From Phoebastria nigripes (taxonomy: Eukaryota; Chordata; Aves; Procellariiformes; Diomedeidae), in contig JAYKAV010003077.1 of NCBI GenBank assembly GCA_035582835.1, positions 1,534,907 to 1,598,906 of the forward strand: a stretch of DNA of 64,000 nucleotides, given 5' to 3'. Below the pieces are notes generated by a model. It saw only the letters and a program-made list of their open reading frames with translations, did not search any database and had not been told where the DNA came from. Both the position numbers and the translations under genes were made by a program. This document shows, one piece after another, positions 27,170 to 50,153 of this stretch (the stretch's first letter is position 1; every line of letters begins with the position of its first letter).

Positions 27170-29399
27170 GTGAGTTTTATTACTCTGTTTAAAACTGACT
27201 TAACTGCTTTTCTGTGGTGGGTTGGGATCACCACTCAAATCAATGGCACAATGTCAAATCTCTCCCTAATCATCCCTCCAGGATTTACCATTATCGTTCT
27301 TGGTTGCTTTGGCTTTTGAAGGCTTGCATTTGTGGTGCTTGTTTCTGATAAAGATGCAGTATCAGCTTTTCCAATCAAAAGATCTCTTGCTCATACACCA
27401 TTTGAAGGCAGGTTTGATGTGAAAAAGATGAGACAGAAGAGCTGACTGTTACATGAAGCAGGAGAGAGCAGTAATTTCATCACTGTGTTTCAGTTGTGCC
27501 ACAAACCCTTAGACTGATATTTTTCCAAAGAAACTTGAAATGAAATGACAAACTATGATACAGATCCTTCAGGGATAGGTAATCTAATAGTTTTCCTAAT
27601 ATATCATATTTTGTTTTATAAAATCTGAAAACTTGTCTTATTCTTCAGATTTCAAAGGCACATCTGATCCACTGGGCTTGTTATGTTTTGAAAGCTCTGT
27701 TTGATGACAGCAACGTGAATCCAGCTATGCACTAGATGTGTTTATCTAAGAGCTACCAAAAATGTTATTTATTGAGATGAACTGATTTTTAATATTCCAG
27801 TTAATTGTAAAGCTTCTGCTCTTAAGGGTTTGAATGTACTGATTCATTTGCTGCTGAAATATGGGTTGCATTTCCTTCATCATATTGGCAGAGGCAGGTA
27901 TCTGGTTGAATATGACAAGAATTTCTAAATCCAATAGTGATATTTTGATGAGAGAAGGAGTACTGCATCAGCACTCAGAAATTTGCAAAGCACTTGGCTG
28001 TATGTGTTGGTTTTGCTTAGAAGTGGAACTGGGCAAAAAAAACTGGTTAAGTGATAGTGTGATGCTTTCGCTGTACCAATTAAACACAGTTCCTGCTAAC
28101 AACTCATACCTGTAGTACATGTGAATAGTCCTATTAATTTCTGACACCTCATTTGAGTAACTTTAACTGTATGAGTGTGTTTGCAGGGTCAGAGCTCTAG
28201 GAGTATTAGGCAAACATTTAAGCCTACGATAATCACTTTTACTAAAAAGGGTAATGCTGCTCATTTGCATCATTGTTTGCAAAATTGCACTCTTACTTGC
28301 TGAGCTTTATATGGATTCAGAAGATATATTATCATCAATGTGGCATGTTGATTCAAGCAAGAACACGGAACTGGGAAATAGGTAAATGAATTTTAGACAA
28401 ATAAAGCACAGAAGTCGACATGTAATATAGGAAACATTGCAAAAGTCTCCCAACTGTATATGCTTTTCAAATTCAGTGACATAATCTGTTACAAATCTGG
28501 CAGTTACCTGAATTGTAAAGGTCATGGTATTACCCCGTTTAAAGTAAGGCAAGGCTTCACGTTGTCCTCTGTTAGCCAGTGAGCCATGCTGTTGAACTTG
28601 GCAGAGCTCCACCAGCAGAGGTCTGGTCCATTACGCCTCCCCTGCCTTTCCTTCAGGAAAGGTTTGTCCTTGTGAAGTGGTTGCAAAATAATCACTGTTG
28701 CGTCTGTTGGATATTTAGTAAGCTAATAGCAGAAGATCAACATGATGGCTACAAATTACATTGGATTAACAGTCTTTCTTAAACTACAGCAAGGCAGTAC
28801 TAGCCAGGGTATTCCAGTAATCTCTTCTACTATGACTATAGATTATATAGGTAACAGAGGAACTGGTTGCATCAGTTTCCTGAGCAGCTGCAGTATCAAA
28901 AAGCATACTTTTGCTGGCGTAAGTGCATACCCGATAGGGCTGTTCCTATTGTAGAAATAGTGTGAAACAGTGGCACTTCCATAGACCTTTTCCTAGAGAC
29001 AAGAGTTTCCACTGTAGATCCACATCAAGAATTCAGATACCCTAAAAAAATCTGGCAATGTTTTTAAAGCTTGTAAGTGAACTTTGCAGGAGAACAAGGT
29101 CTGTTTAAGAGTTAAAATCAATCTACTTTAGAATAGGGAACACAGCTCACACAGAAGCTCATGCAGAGATTTAAAACAGTTTTCTTTCTTGGCATCTTTG
29201 ATTTTACAATCATTCCTTTTTTGGGAGGGCCTTACTGTAGCACAGTGAGGCATTACTTTTACCTACAGTTAACGCTGGGTCTAGTTTAGTGTTACATTGC
29301 ACCTGGCCCCAGGAAAGCTGTGGGTACTACATTTTCCCTGAAGAAAGCTAGAAGGGGAAAATGTTGCTCAAAAGAGAGGGAGAAAAAGGAAACACTGAC

Positions 29400-29725
29400 T
29401 AGGAAAGATGTATTTTGAAAGCTGGCGGAATTTAACTGATACAAAGAGATCCTGGAGATACAATATTTATATTTTATTAATAATTCTGACCTTGAGGAAA
29501 GGTCACATTTAATTATCTTGCCAGTTGTTATAAAACTCTAAGGAAAGCATTCCTTATTATTAGTCATAGCCAATAGAAGTATTACGTCTCTTTCCATCGT
29601 TTGGAATTAATCCATTACGCACAGAATTAAATGCGGAAGACACTGGAGGATTTAAAACACATTTTACTCATTAAAAGTTATTGTAAATGAGGACATGTGT
29701 CTCTTAATGATTTCTCAAATGCCTA
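29400..29725 (+). promoter_or_regulatory. Candidate conserved non-coding block in intron 10
   Basis: The block lacks simple repeats and is dense in homeodomain-type words (TTTAATTATC, GGAATTAATCC, CAGAATTAAATG, CTTAATGATT). AUTS2 introns are known for neural enhancers, but without alignment this is only a compositional suggestion. Confidence 0.2.
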
Positions 29726-30491
29726 CAGTTCAGTATCAACTAATCTAAAAATGCTTTCTGCATCATTGAATGGAGCAGGTCCAAACTAAATAGAATTAAA
29801 AACAACAATAGAAATGTGTTATAAAAGGAGACTTGATACCATGCTTTTAAACGAAGAAAATATTTGATACCTCTAAAACACTGAAATATTTTCTCAGCTT
29901 TCAGTAAATATATTACGAATAAATGACCTGGCAAGATAAGCTAGTGGAAGGAAAAACGATTAAGAAAAGCACATATGTATGCCTGGCATGAACAAATTCA
30001 TCAAAACTTTGCGATACTGATTTACTCTGGGATGTGATTTTCTCAGTGTTTGCCCACACCGCATGTCCAGTCTTTTACTTTGCCCAGTCCTGCTTCTGTT
30101 CAATTGGCCATTAACTCATTTATTTTGATCTTAAAAGTAGCATACAGTAGATTGATTTTTGATTAGCTGTGTTCAGAGGTGAGTTTGTATCAGCCAGATA
30201 ACCCCTTTAGGTTTTTGGGTGGCAATACCAGCGGAGTTAGCAGCCATGCCCTGTTAGATCCTGAGGTTTCACAGTGAGAACATATTTGTAGCGTGTTGCT
30301 TTGAACCCCCGACTCCTACCAGAAAGCAATTTTGTGTGTAATCTCAGCATTTTCCGTGGAATTGGGCGAGTTAACTGTGATACAGCATGAGTAAAAGATT
30401 CACAGCCGGACCACAGAGACAAGATAAGATTTGGATGTTATGGTTTACTTGCTTGTTTCCCATGTGTTTGTCTGCATTAGTACAGAACAGC

Positions 30492-30512
30492 TTTTTTTTT
30501 TTTTTTTTTTTT
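30492..30512 (+). repeat. T21 homopolymer
   Basis: A run of 21 T in intron 10. It is not directly followed by an AG acceptor and has no recognisable retrocopy next to it. Confidence 0.85.
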
Positions 30513-31142
30513 CCTTAAATTCTCTTAGAACAAATACATTGGGATCAGTGAGGTCAGTGGAGATGTGCACTTTTTTATGCTTAGTACTCTGTCTTTATAA
30601 AAACAGTACCCTAAATTTTTGGGGGGGTTCTGCGTCAACATTTTGTTTAAATAATAATTTTTAACAAATCAGATTGTCTCTCTGCTAATATTAGATATGG
30701 CAGGATATCCTCTCAGACAGGCTAATGAAGTAAGAATTGTGCGTATTTTCCTCATTTCCTACAGATACTATTAAAATCCTAACGTACTAATGGAGTTTTA
30801 ATGATACAATATCCTAGAACTCGTAAGGGTTTTTTCCACTTAAATGGTAGATTTTTGAGTCTTACTTGGCTCAGTATTGTGCCTTTCCTCTTGAAATGGC
30901 TTGCAAACTGAAACCATTTAAAACCTCTATCCAATTTAAAAATTAATAATTGAAAAAAAATTCTCTCTTACGCTATGGCCTAATCCAGGGGACAGGTTGC
31001 TGGCTTTATGATTTTGGAACTGCTTTTAAGCTCTAAACGTCATGACATTTGTGAACATTTCATTGACTGCTTTAACTAACATTGTTGCAACGAGATCACT
31101 TCTTCGATGCTTCTCAGTTTTCTCCATGTACCATTTCCCTAA

Positions 31143-34475
<3,333 letters not shown>

Positions 34476-34505
34476 TTGACAGATCCGTTCAGGCCCATGT
34501 TGAGG
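34476..34505 (+). CDS. AUTS2: AUTS2 exon 13, 30-nt microexon
   Basis: Ten codons, LTDPFRPMLR, phase 0 at both ends, between TTCTTCTTCACAG and GTAAGA. The frame joins exon 12 (KDPR) to exon 14 (KPGKW) exactly as in the AUTS2 protein I recall. It is far too short to be found by open-frame length, and its inclusion or skipping keeps the frame. It lies just before the conserved [11 protein letters not shown] segment of the family domain. Confidence 0.95.
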
Positions 34506-36117
34506 GTAAGAAATCTTCTTGTGATACAGTTTGTCAAGCTTGTTTCAGTCCCCACTGGGTTAAAGCAGCAGACTAATTATAAAGCAATGCCATGTTTCAT
34601 CTTGGGTATTTTACACCAAGTTTGCTGAGCAGCACGGTCAGTCCTTCTTTGTACGCATCTTGTGGTCACTCAAGGAAAATAGAGAGTTTCAAAGTTGGAA
34701 GTTTCCTGTTCTTCTCATGCAACCCCCTAGCATGAATACTAGAGGTTAAATATTGATAATGCTTCTGTTGCGCTGGCTTACAAGATTTCCTGAGCCAAAT
34801 CCTACAGACCTACCCTGGCAGTGATCCCTTGTCATTTCACTGCAGACTGAATGATTTTGCTTTTTATTATTTACTGTGTGTTTTCAGTGTTACTCGGTAT
34901 GGTACTTCCTACCCAAGTATCTTAACTGTCAAGTATAGACAGACAATCCACTTCAAACACAAAATATTTTAGAAATAAGGATCAAAAGATCCAATCTTTC
35001 AGTGATCCAAAAGGTTTTTTTGTTAATTTTTCAGTGTGTTCAAGAAGGTCTATATTTTGATCGTACCCACCAAGTGAACTCATTCAATCACTAGCACAGC
35101 CAGTTGCTGTGAATAAGCAAAAGGCCTGAGTTTAGGGGAGTATGTGTGTGAGACGGGGTTTATTTTTTTGTGTTCTTTAATTGTTGGTTGATACACAGCT
35201 AGAAGTAGAAGACAGAGCCTATGCCATAGTTTGTGAAACATTTAAGTTACCAGTAGCTTGAGGAGCTTCTTGAATTCCTGTGATTATTTTTAAATCTGTA
35301 GGAATTGTTAGTTGTGTAGTTAACTATAGACCCCTCAATAACAAAATTGGAGAAAGTATATCCTGAACGAGTCTTTTTCAGACAAGATTTCCACATGTCC
35401 TGGAAATGGAGTACAAAATCAACAAGGAAACCCAAATAGCACTCTCCGGTTCTTTCCTCCCTCTCTGCTCCCCATGGCTTAAAAGCATGGTGACAGGAAG
35501 GATGCAAAGAGCCCTCCCAGAGTGAATTGACTGACTTCCAATTTTTTCAGTATATTTATGAGCCAAAGTTTTGGAGGTGCAGACCAGCAATTATATGAGG
35601 GAGTCAGATTCGTTTTGAAAACCAGAGTGATCTTTTAAAGTGCTTTCATTTTCATCTTTTGGTGGAAATGCTAGTCTTAGAATAGCTGCACTTTTGGTAA
35701 TGAACTCAGTGTACAGTTGTGCAGCAATCCAGCTATGCAGAGCAGCTGCTGACTGGGAGACAGTTTCATTGATTTCAGCAATGCAAGCTGCATTCTTAGC
35801 CAGTGGCGTTAGAAGATTGCAAGAGTGCGTAAAACCCCAGCACGGGTTTATTTGGAGAGGAGAGTGACTAGGAGCATTGCTGGATATCCAGATAAACTTC
35901 TTAGCAAGGGACAAATTCTTTGCATTTCTGGTTTCCCAAGAGGACGGAGGGGGAAGGCACGGAAGGGAGACCCTTTGCTTTCAGTCATCTTGGCGTGGGG
36001 AATCCCCTAGATAAAACAGACTGGGCTAAGAGTTGGCAAGAGTTGCTATAACTAGAATAAAGCATCACAGGTTTTTGAAAGTTACTGATCCATGTCGTAT
36101 CCCTTTGTTTTTTCCAG
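34506..36117 (+). other. AUTS2: AUTS2 intron 13
   Basis: A 1,612-bp intron, donor GTAAGA, acceptor TTTGTTTTTTCCAG. A 107-codon minus-strand frame at 35,591-35,914 lies inside; I do not recognise it and treat it as unexplained. Confidence 0.9.
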
Positions 36118-36189
36118 AAACCTGGAAAGTGGTGCGCTATGCATGTTCACATCGCCTGGCAGATATACCATCACCAACAGAAAGTCAAG
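36118..36189 (+). CDS. AUTS2: AUTS2 exon 14, conserved [12 protein letters not shown] segment
   Basis: Twenty-four codons in phase 0, residues 400-423, [20 protein letters not shown] then QKVK, between TTTTTTCCAG and GTCAGT. This is the hallmark of the AUTS2 family domain; very similar segments occur in FBRS, FBRSL1 and, as I recall, the Drosophila relative tay. Unlike most of the protein it is not low-complexity and probably folds. The parts of the protein around it are implicated in PCGF3/5 (PRC1) interaction in mammals, but which residues make contact cannot be told here. Confidence 0.97.
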
Positions 36190-38299
36190 GTCAGTCTTTT
36201 GGACATGCCTGCATTTCAGATGAATTGCACAGTGCAAACCTGTGAGAGGAAGAGTTTGCCTCTCACTGTTATCAGTTCTATGCCATGGCTAATGCCTTGT
36301 TAAAGTAACCATAAGTAGCATTATAGTATAACCTGCTATAGTGACGGCATATTGGAATTAAAAACCTAAAGGTAGAGTCTCAAAGGAATGTCTGTGATGC
36401 CGCGGAGCAAGGACACCAAATCTTAGGCAATAACAACCAGTTTGTAGCTAGGAAGAGCTAAATGGGTGTGCCTGTGAGCTACAACATTGCTTTTATTTAT
36501 GGCTGAGGACACAAACATACCAAGATTAAATTTTTTTAAGTCTGGAAAAGCTAGGCATGTGTATCCCATTCCTCTTATTAATGTTCACGGACAGAAGAGG
36601 GCACAGGAAGATTTCTCCTGTCCCTACGATGCTTTATCCAGTGTGGCTGCACAGGGTCCCATCAGTCTTTTTTCACAACCCGTCTCATAGCTGGAGGTTG
36701 GCACCTGCATGTGTCTGGGCTGGTCAGGCAGACACAGCCTCTCAGATGAAGTAATGTTATCCAGACACTGTCTCATTGCACTGAAGATAAAGAGGTGGAA
36801 ATCTTTTCTTTGTTATACATGCTTTGAGACTTCAAGGGTAAGGGCCATGGCTCGTTTAGACTCTCCTGAAACAGCTGTCAGAGAAAAACAAATAATTTAT
36901 TCATTTAATAGTTAGGGTATTTCCATTCTTACTTTAACTGTATTTTCACTGCACATGGACTCTGTGAAGAAGGTTTCTTTCCCTTTATAATATTTTCACT
37001 GTACGTGTCACTGAAAAATTCTGTGTTGCTTCTGAAGTTTTTCAGTAAGTCAGGAAAGGTTGGTGTTCTTTACTGTTCATACTTGCACTTCAGGAGTCAA
37101 TAGCTTGTGTTAGAAAATAACATTAACAAGGAGTCCATAGCACTTTGCAGTCTGTGTATGCAATTGAATTGTATAAGGTAGTGCTGTAAGAATATGAAGA
37201 TGTTGAACAGCTACTAAAACCTGCAGCTAATAGAGTTTAAAAATAACCCTTTTAAACAAGGTTGACAGGTTAATTTGCTGCAGTAGACGTATGTCTCTTC
37301 TCTGCTTCCTTATGTTTCCCCTGCTAGTGATCTTCATTCATCTTCCCATTATCAAAAAAGACAAGATTATGGACCTAGAGAGTTATATGTCCTTTTTTTT
37401 ACTTTATTGAAAAGGTATTTTCTTGAAATGAAATTATTATTCCCATGCTATCTATGTCCTTTGAATCTTCCTTGATTTGATATTCAGAGAGAGGTCACAC
37501 TGGTGTATTTATAACTCANAGTAAATGCCATTTTCATGCAGCCATTTCTTTTACCTAATACTTTTCTATCTTGCGTGTTAAAAAAAAGGAATAAAGCCCG
37601 GAAGTACAGGAAAGGATGTTACTTGACTTTTTGAGGCTGTGCATGATGATAATTTCAAGAATAGTTGGGAAATGTATTTTTCTATCTCAGTTCAGTCAAA
37701 AAATTAGGTATGGTCTACAGTCACTAAGGCAAGTTGGTTTATGTCCCCGTGGGCTGTCAGACTCCCACATGGGAATGAAGTCCTCTGCTCTGCATGTGAC
37801 CACGAAGTGTGCAATCTCTGGCTGAAGGCTCATACAGAACCATTTCTCCTTCTAGCCCAAGGCTGTGAAGGTGCCTTTTCTTCTGTACAAGCTGAAGACA
37901 CTGCCTGACTGTAGAGCAGGGAATAAAATATATTTACTCAGAGATTTCAAGTTTGCATGCAGTGCCACCAGACTGCTTGCAAAGTTTGGAAGAATTGGTA
38001 ACTGGCCCNCTAGTAATTGCTTGCAGAGGGCAACAGCAGACACTGAAGGAGCAGGCAAGGTAGGAAACTTCAAAACACAACCTTCCTGACCCCAGGAAAA
38101 ATCGCATGCAGCTGTGGATGCTGTTTGCCTGCCTGTACCTCTGCGCCAAGACACAGTTCAGACCTGTGTAACCTGTCTGCACACCCAGGGAATTCCTCAG
38201 ATGAAGCCAGGGTTGCTTACGAGCTCTGGGCACAAATCAATTTTCACTCCTTCTTAGACTGACCAGTGCGTTACTGGCCTGGATTCAAGAGAGAATTTA

Positions 38300-38410
38300 T
38301 GCTCCGTAATTGGCCCTCTCTCTTTTAGGAAAGGCCTTATGGCCTGATCTAACATGGCATGAAATTAGTGCAGACATTTACGTTGGTTTTAGTGGGCCCT
38401 GAGTTAAGGT
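38300..38410 (+). repeat. Possible ancient amniote repeat relic
   Basis: 'ggcctgatctaacatggcatgaaattagtgcag...ttacgttggttttagtgggcc' resembles the 'ggcctgatcctgca...cattgacttcagtgggc' relic common in reptilian genomes. It is short, diverged, and recognised from memory. Confidence 0.3.
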
Positions 38411-38899
38411 GTTACGCATTTGCTGGACTTCAAATACATTCATAAGGGTTATCATCAAGAGGGGTGCTCTCCTGAACAGCAACTGGGGATAAAATAAATA
38501 TGATCAGTTTTCTTTGGTACTCTTTTAAGGTAAACCAACACATTCAAAACTCAAATTTTAACACATCAATGATATTCCTGTTCCTCTTCAGACAGGAGAT
38601 TTTTTCATTATTAGAACAGCACCNTTCATATGGCTGCAATTAAAGTTTCAGCCAGCTTTTGCTATTCTGAGTAATGCCTGTCAGAGGTTTATGACTTGGT
38701 TGTTAAAAAGAAGAATAAAAAGAGTTCACAATATAAAAATCTGGCACGCAGGCTTCAACTGAGGCATTTGTATTTTCTGAACTTTTTTTAATTATTAAAG
38801 GACTACAGTGTTACTTCCTTAAAAGACATGACCTTAACTTGGCCATCTTTTCCATTTCAATATTCTTGCAGGCCACTATCTCAAAACATTGATAAAGCC

Positions 38900-38937
38900 T
38901 TTTTTTTTTTTTTTTTNTTTTTTTTTTTTTTTTTTTT
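38900..38937 (+). repeat. Poly-T run of 38 with one N
   Basis: All bases are T except an N at 38,917. It could be a simple homopolymer or the poly-A tail of a minus-strand retroinsert, but no retrocopy is recognisable beside it. Length in such a run is unreliable in draft sequence. Confidence 0.85.
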
Positions 38938-40085
38938 GTTCTCATAGCAACATAGACATGTTACTAGCACTTGAAAAACAGCTACTAGGCATGCACATTA
39001 ACTTGGTCATAACTTTTTAATATGCATATTTATGTCATTGTAATAGTCTGTACTCTGAGCTGGCACAGTATTAAATACTGATTTATAAAGCATAACATGC
39101 TTCAGAATTACTGTTAAGATCTACTGGTTCAGTGTTACACATTTGTAAATCCTTTCAGCTGACCTGCACAATTAATCACCAATCTGTGTTTAGGGAGCTC
39201 TGGCAGCACAGGTAATTGGGAATTTGGTTTTCCTTTTCATTCTATAAAACTATTGAAGTAGGGACCACTGAAACGAGTACATGGCACAAAGAAGAGCCCA
39301 TCGTTCATCCACTTATNATTTACAATACAGCTACCTCAGCAAATTTACCTTAAAAAAGAAAGACTGCCGATTCTAATACCATATAAATAAAGACAGCGAC
39401 ATACGGTGCTTTGAATTTGGAGTGCAAGCAGCCAAAATGGGACTTCAGTTCTTTAGACTCAAATACGCTTCATCTGTAATTTGATTCATTTTAGCCCCTA
39501 GCTTGCTCAGTTGCAGTCTGAGAGGCACTGAAAGATANACTGCATCAAGTGTTTCTTGATTGCAGCTTCACATTTAAAATCAATGGTTCTGGTGTCCATT
39601 GACTTGTCTCTGCCCTAACTGTCTGGCAAGGGATTCCTGCAGTGGGAAGAGGGTCAGCTGGCAGCTGTGCCTGTTACAGTTGATGCTTTCACCCAGCTTT
39701 TAACACGCCTGCCCACCTGGGATCAGGTCCAAACTAACGTTTCTCTTCGGCTTTGTTTTTATTATTTTAAGACAGACCTATTCTTACAGCTAGGCAAGTG
39801 TCTGAGGCCTCTTCAAAGATTTTTATGTTTGTTCTTTAAGTCAGGTCTGTGCTGAAATGCTTTGCTCCAGAGGGATGGATGTGAGCATGTGTGAAAACAC
39901 TGTTAAAATTTGCGGGAAATGTGCATTGGGAGCCTGAGATTTTCTCTGTCTGCCTTAGATCCCCCTTCCAGGAAAATAGCTGTGCACCTATGCTCGGGGT
40001 CCCAAAAACTAATACTCTTGTTAAAACATCAGTTAGTATGAATAAATTGCTATACCCACATCATTCTGAAGGTGCCTTTTACNGC

Positions 40086-40799
<714 letters not shown>

Positions 40800-40877
40800 G
40801 TGGGGGTCATCCAGCCGGCACCCCTTTTGGCCCACCACCTCACCACAGCAACTTTCTCAACCCAGCTGCTCACTTAG
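40800..40877 (+). CDS. AUTS2: AUTS2 exon 16 (78 nt)
   Basis: Completes the split Ser (A|GT), then reads [19 protein letters not shown] and NPAAHL, ending one base into the next Glu codon before GTAAGT; residues 471-497. The acceptor is TTGTTTTGGCAG followed by GTG; starting at the first G after CAG keeps the frame and gives the expected [23 protein letters not shown] family sequence. The length is a multiple of three with phase 1 at both ends, so it too can be skipped in frame. Confidence 0.95.
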   Translation: MGVIQPAPLLAHHLTTATFSTQLLT

Positions 40878-42283
40878 GTAAGTTCTCTCTGCAACTGACT
40901 AACGGTGAATACAACTCAGAAGTAATGCACATTGACCATTGAGACCATTAAAGGTCGCCCACGTGGAGACTCTGAGTATCCTGCCTACTTAACCTTTACA
41001 AATTGTGCATTTTAGCCATTTAATTTTAGTCATTACCCAAGTAGCAGTTGTAAATACACATAACAGTATCACTGACAGCACNTTTTGAAATACTTCTGAA
41101 AACAGTCTGGACATTAGAGGAGCAGAGTGGTTAGGTTTCCCTAAGTCATGTTTATAACCAGTCGAAAAAAATGTCTTAAGATTAAGGCTTCGGTTCATAG
41201 AGGTGTTTCTTTTCCTAACTCCTGCTCCTACTTAGACGTCTGCTTTTCCGTTTAAGTGAGTGGGAAATATATCCTTAAAATCTTGTGATCTGGCCTCAAA
41301 TTTGTCTATTAGTGAAAATTAGCGAATACGCATTTAAAAATGGAACCACCCAAGTTACCAGATGTTGTTATTTCCCTTCTAACTTACTGATGTTGTAAGA
41401 AGGTGGTTTGCTGTGTATGGGAGCATCCAAGATCAAGACTCTAAATTGGCATTTTATTTTGCATAGGGAAGGATTTGGGAGGNTCACCAAATTGGTACAG
41501 CAGACTCACGATGTAGGTTTATCATTCTGCACTTAGCTGCCTATAGAAAATGCTAGGTTTGGTCTTCCTTTTCTCTGTGCTGGTATTTATCAGAAGTTGT
41601 TTCATCAAAATCATTAGACTTCTCCAAAGTAAAGTGAGAGGAGAATATTCTTCATATGAATTACTTACAGTCTGTATGCAATAACTACTAAAAAAAATCA
41701 TTCCAATATTTTTCAGTCCATACTAGTTTTTTGTACAGTATTAGCAATAAATATCAAGAGAATTACAAAATGTTCAGGTCAGCGTGACATACCAGCATAA
41801 CAGGACATTTTATTTATATCCTGGCCGTGGTTTAGGAGACATGGCCTGAAGGTGTTTGGAGCACAGTTGCCAGAGTTAATAATAGTCTTGCTAGCCAGGG
41901 ACATTTCCTGAGAAAGACCACAGAACTGAATTGGACGAGAGTAAAAGGAAATAAAAATGGAGATGTTTAAAGGTTTTAAATGAAGTAGCTACTTATGCAG
42001 AAGTACAGGCCTCAATACCATGTATATTTTAACATCTTGTTTTTCTTTGAAAGGGAAGTTTTTCTAGTAAGATGATCGCATGCATACTGTTATTGGAAAA
42101 AAACATGTTTTTTTATGTCCCACCCCCTCACAATCACTGCTGTCTTGTGGGAGGATGATGTTCAACTACCGATGGGCACAGACTGAGCTTTCATGAGGAC
42201 GTAATGCAGTTGGATAACACACTAATGCTTTATCATAATTACCAGCATGCCAGTGAGCTTCAGCTGTTTCTGTTGGTTTGCAG
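40878..42283 (+). other. AUTS2: AUTS2 intron 16
   Basis: A 1,406-bp intron, donor GTAAGT, acceptor TTTCTGTTGGTTTGCAG. No supportable internal feature. Confidence 0.92.
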
Positions 42284-42367
42284 AGCCTTTCAATCGACCG
42301 GCTTCCTTCAGCGGTCTCACTGCAGTGGGTAGTAATGCCTTCGGGGGACTCGGGAACCCGACAGTCA
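42284..42367 (+). CDS. AUTS2: AUTS2 exon 17 (84 nt)
   Basis: Completes Glu, then [20 protein letters not shown] and GLGNPTV, and ends one base into a Thr codon before GTGAGT; residues 497-525. It matches the AUTS2 segment [20 protein letters not shown] with conservative changes (Ala-Ser for Ser-Thr, Ser for Gly). Phase 1 at both ends and a multiple of three, so exons 16 and 17 form a second in-frame skippable pair. Confidence 0.95.
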
Positions 42368-48459
<6,092 letters not shown>

Positions 48460-49699
48460 GGAGAGCATTGAGAAAAGACACTCCAGCCATCCTTCGCCAG
48501 CACCTATCCATCCAGTAAACTCCCTCGGACATAATCGCAGCTCAAATGAGCAGATCAGGAGCCATCTGAATCCCGAGGTTCGAGAAAAAGAGAAACCCAA
48601 AGAACGAGAGAGGGATCACTCCGAATCTCGGAAGGAAATTAATGTTGAAGAGCACAAGGTGAAGGACAACTATATTTCAGAGAAAGAAGGCCTGAGCCAT
48701 GAAAGCCGAGTGGTGGAAGAGTCTAAGCAAATGCCCAGGGTTTCTTCACCCTATGCTAGGCCCCCTGTTGTGGAGAGCACCAGGCCTAATAGTACTTCAA
48801 ACCGTGAGGCTGAGAGGAAGAATGAGCCAGCGTATGATAATCCGAAGAAAAGCAATGAAGTCAAAGTGAAGGAGGAGCGAAAGGAAGACCATGATGTTCA
48901 ACCTGAGGGACCTCAGACTCATAGGTCATCTGATCAGCCACCACCTATATCTACATCTAACGTCCATCCAAGTCCTTTAGTGTCTATGCCCATGACTGTA
49001 GGTGTAACTGGTATACATCACATGAACAGCATCAGTGGCCTGGATAGGACTCGCATGATGACCCCTTTTATGGGAATTAGCCCAATTCCTGGTGGAGAAC
49101 GTTTCCCCTATCCTTCTTTCCACTGGGATCCAATGAGAGATCCCTTAAGAGATCCTTACAGAGAGCTAGATATTCATCGGAGAGACCCCCTGGGCAGAGA
49201 CTTTTTGCTAAGAAATGACCCCCTTCATCGTCTTTCTGCGCCAAGATTATATGAAGCAGACAGGTCATTCAGGGATCGGGAACCTCACGATTACAATCAC
49301 CACCACCATCACCACCACCCTCTCTCTGTTGACCCTCGACGTGAGCATGAGAGGGGCAACCACTTGGATGATAGGGAGCGGTTGCACATGCTCAGAGAGG
49401 ACTATGAACATGCACGCCTGCACTCAGTTCACCCTGCCGCCTTGGATGGGCACCTGCCTCACCCAAGCCTAATCACACCAGGACTTCCTAGCATGCACTA
49501 CCCGAGAGTCAGTCCCCCGACGGGACACCAAAATGGCATCCTCAATAAAACTCCCCCCACAGCAGCTCTCAGTGCCCCTCCACCTCTTATTTCTACTCTG
49601 GGACCTCGGCCTGGGTCTCCCAGAAGGACTACTCCTCTGTCAACAGAGATGAGAGAGAGGCCTCCTTCTCACACCCTCAAGGACATTGAAGCTCGATAA
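48460..49699 (+). CDS. AUTS2: AUTS2 exon 19, C-terminal coding part
   Basis: The terminal exon starts one base into Arg after CTTTCTTCTAG and ends at TAA 49,697-49,699, giving residues 599-1,011. It begins [20 protein letters not shown], passes a charged stretch ([28 protein letters not shown]), then [20 protein letters not shown] and [10 protein letters not shown], an RDP-rich segment ([20 protein letters not shown]), seven consecutive His (49,298-49,318, residues 879-885; eight in human as I recall), [11 protein letters not shown], and ends [10 protein letters not shown], the AUTS2 C-terminus. The distal part is near-identical to mammals; the first third is more variable. Most of it is probably disordered; poly-His tracts are associated with nuclear speckle targeting (general knowledge). 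An upstream in-frame ATG at 48,404 lies in the intron and is not the start. Confidence 0.98.
49298..49318 (+). repeat. AUTS2: Poly-His tract (7 His)
   Basis: Seven His codons, six CAC and one CAT in the middle, following RDREPHDYN and preceding [10 protein letters not shown]. The CAT interruption should limit slippage. Confidence 0.9.
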
Positions 49700-50058
49700 G
49701 CAGAGTGAGACTAAATAAAAACCAGAGAAAGAGGGACAGAACATTGTAAATGAACATAATATAAAGACCTTCTTACTAGTCATTGATACAGACTGGGGAT
49801 GTGACCCACTGTACAATATGTATAAACCTGAGTGCAAAGATTTTGAAATGGTTTTTTTGTATATTATATGTTGAAATTTTCCAGATCTTTTAGCCAAGTC
49901 CATATGTTCCTCGTGTCTCCTACTCTATTTTATTTCTAGTTTAAAAATTTCAAAATTTGAACTGAAGAACAAGACATTAATCTGAATGATTTGACTAGAA
50001 ACAAACCACCACCAATGTCAACCATACAAAGCTCTTTCAGACCAGAAGTGAAGACAAT

Positions 50059-50066
50059 TGTAGATA
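50059..50066 (+). promoter_or_regulatory. AUTS2: Pumilio-type site TGTAGATA
   Basis: A perfect UGUANAUA match in the 3' UTR, about 360 nt after the stop. A second perfect match lies 80 nt downstream. Function is inferred from the motif. Confidence 0.45.
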
Positions 50067-50145
50067 TTTATGTAAAAAGATTGCTTCATGGGTTAATGGT
50101 TCATATATGCAAAAAGGGTAAGATGAAAGCTTTACTTTGTACAAA

Positions 50146-50153
50146 TGTAAATA
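50146..50153 (+). promoter_or_regulatory. AUTS2: Pumilio-type site TGTAAATA
   Basis: The second perfect UGUANAUA match in the 3' UTR, paired with the one at 50,059. PUM1/PUM2 repress neuronal mRNAs through such sites. Confidence 0.45.
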
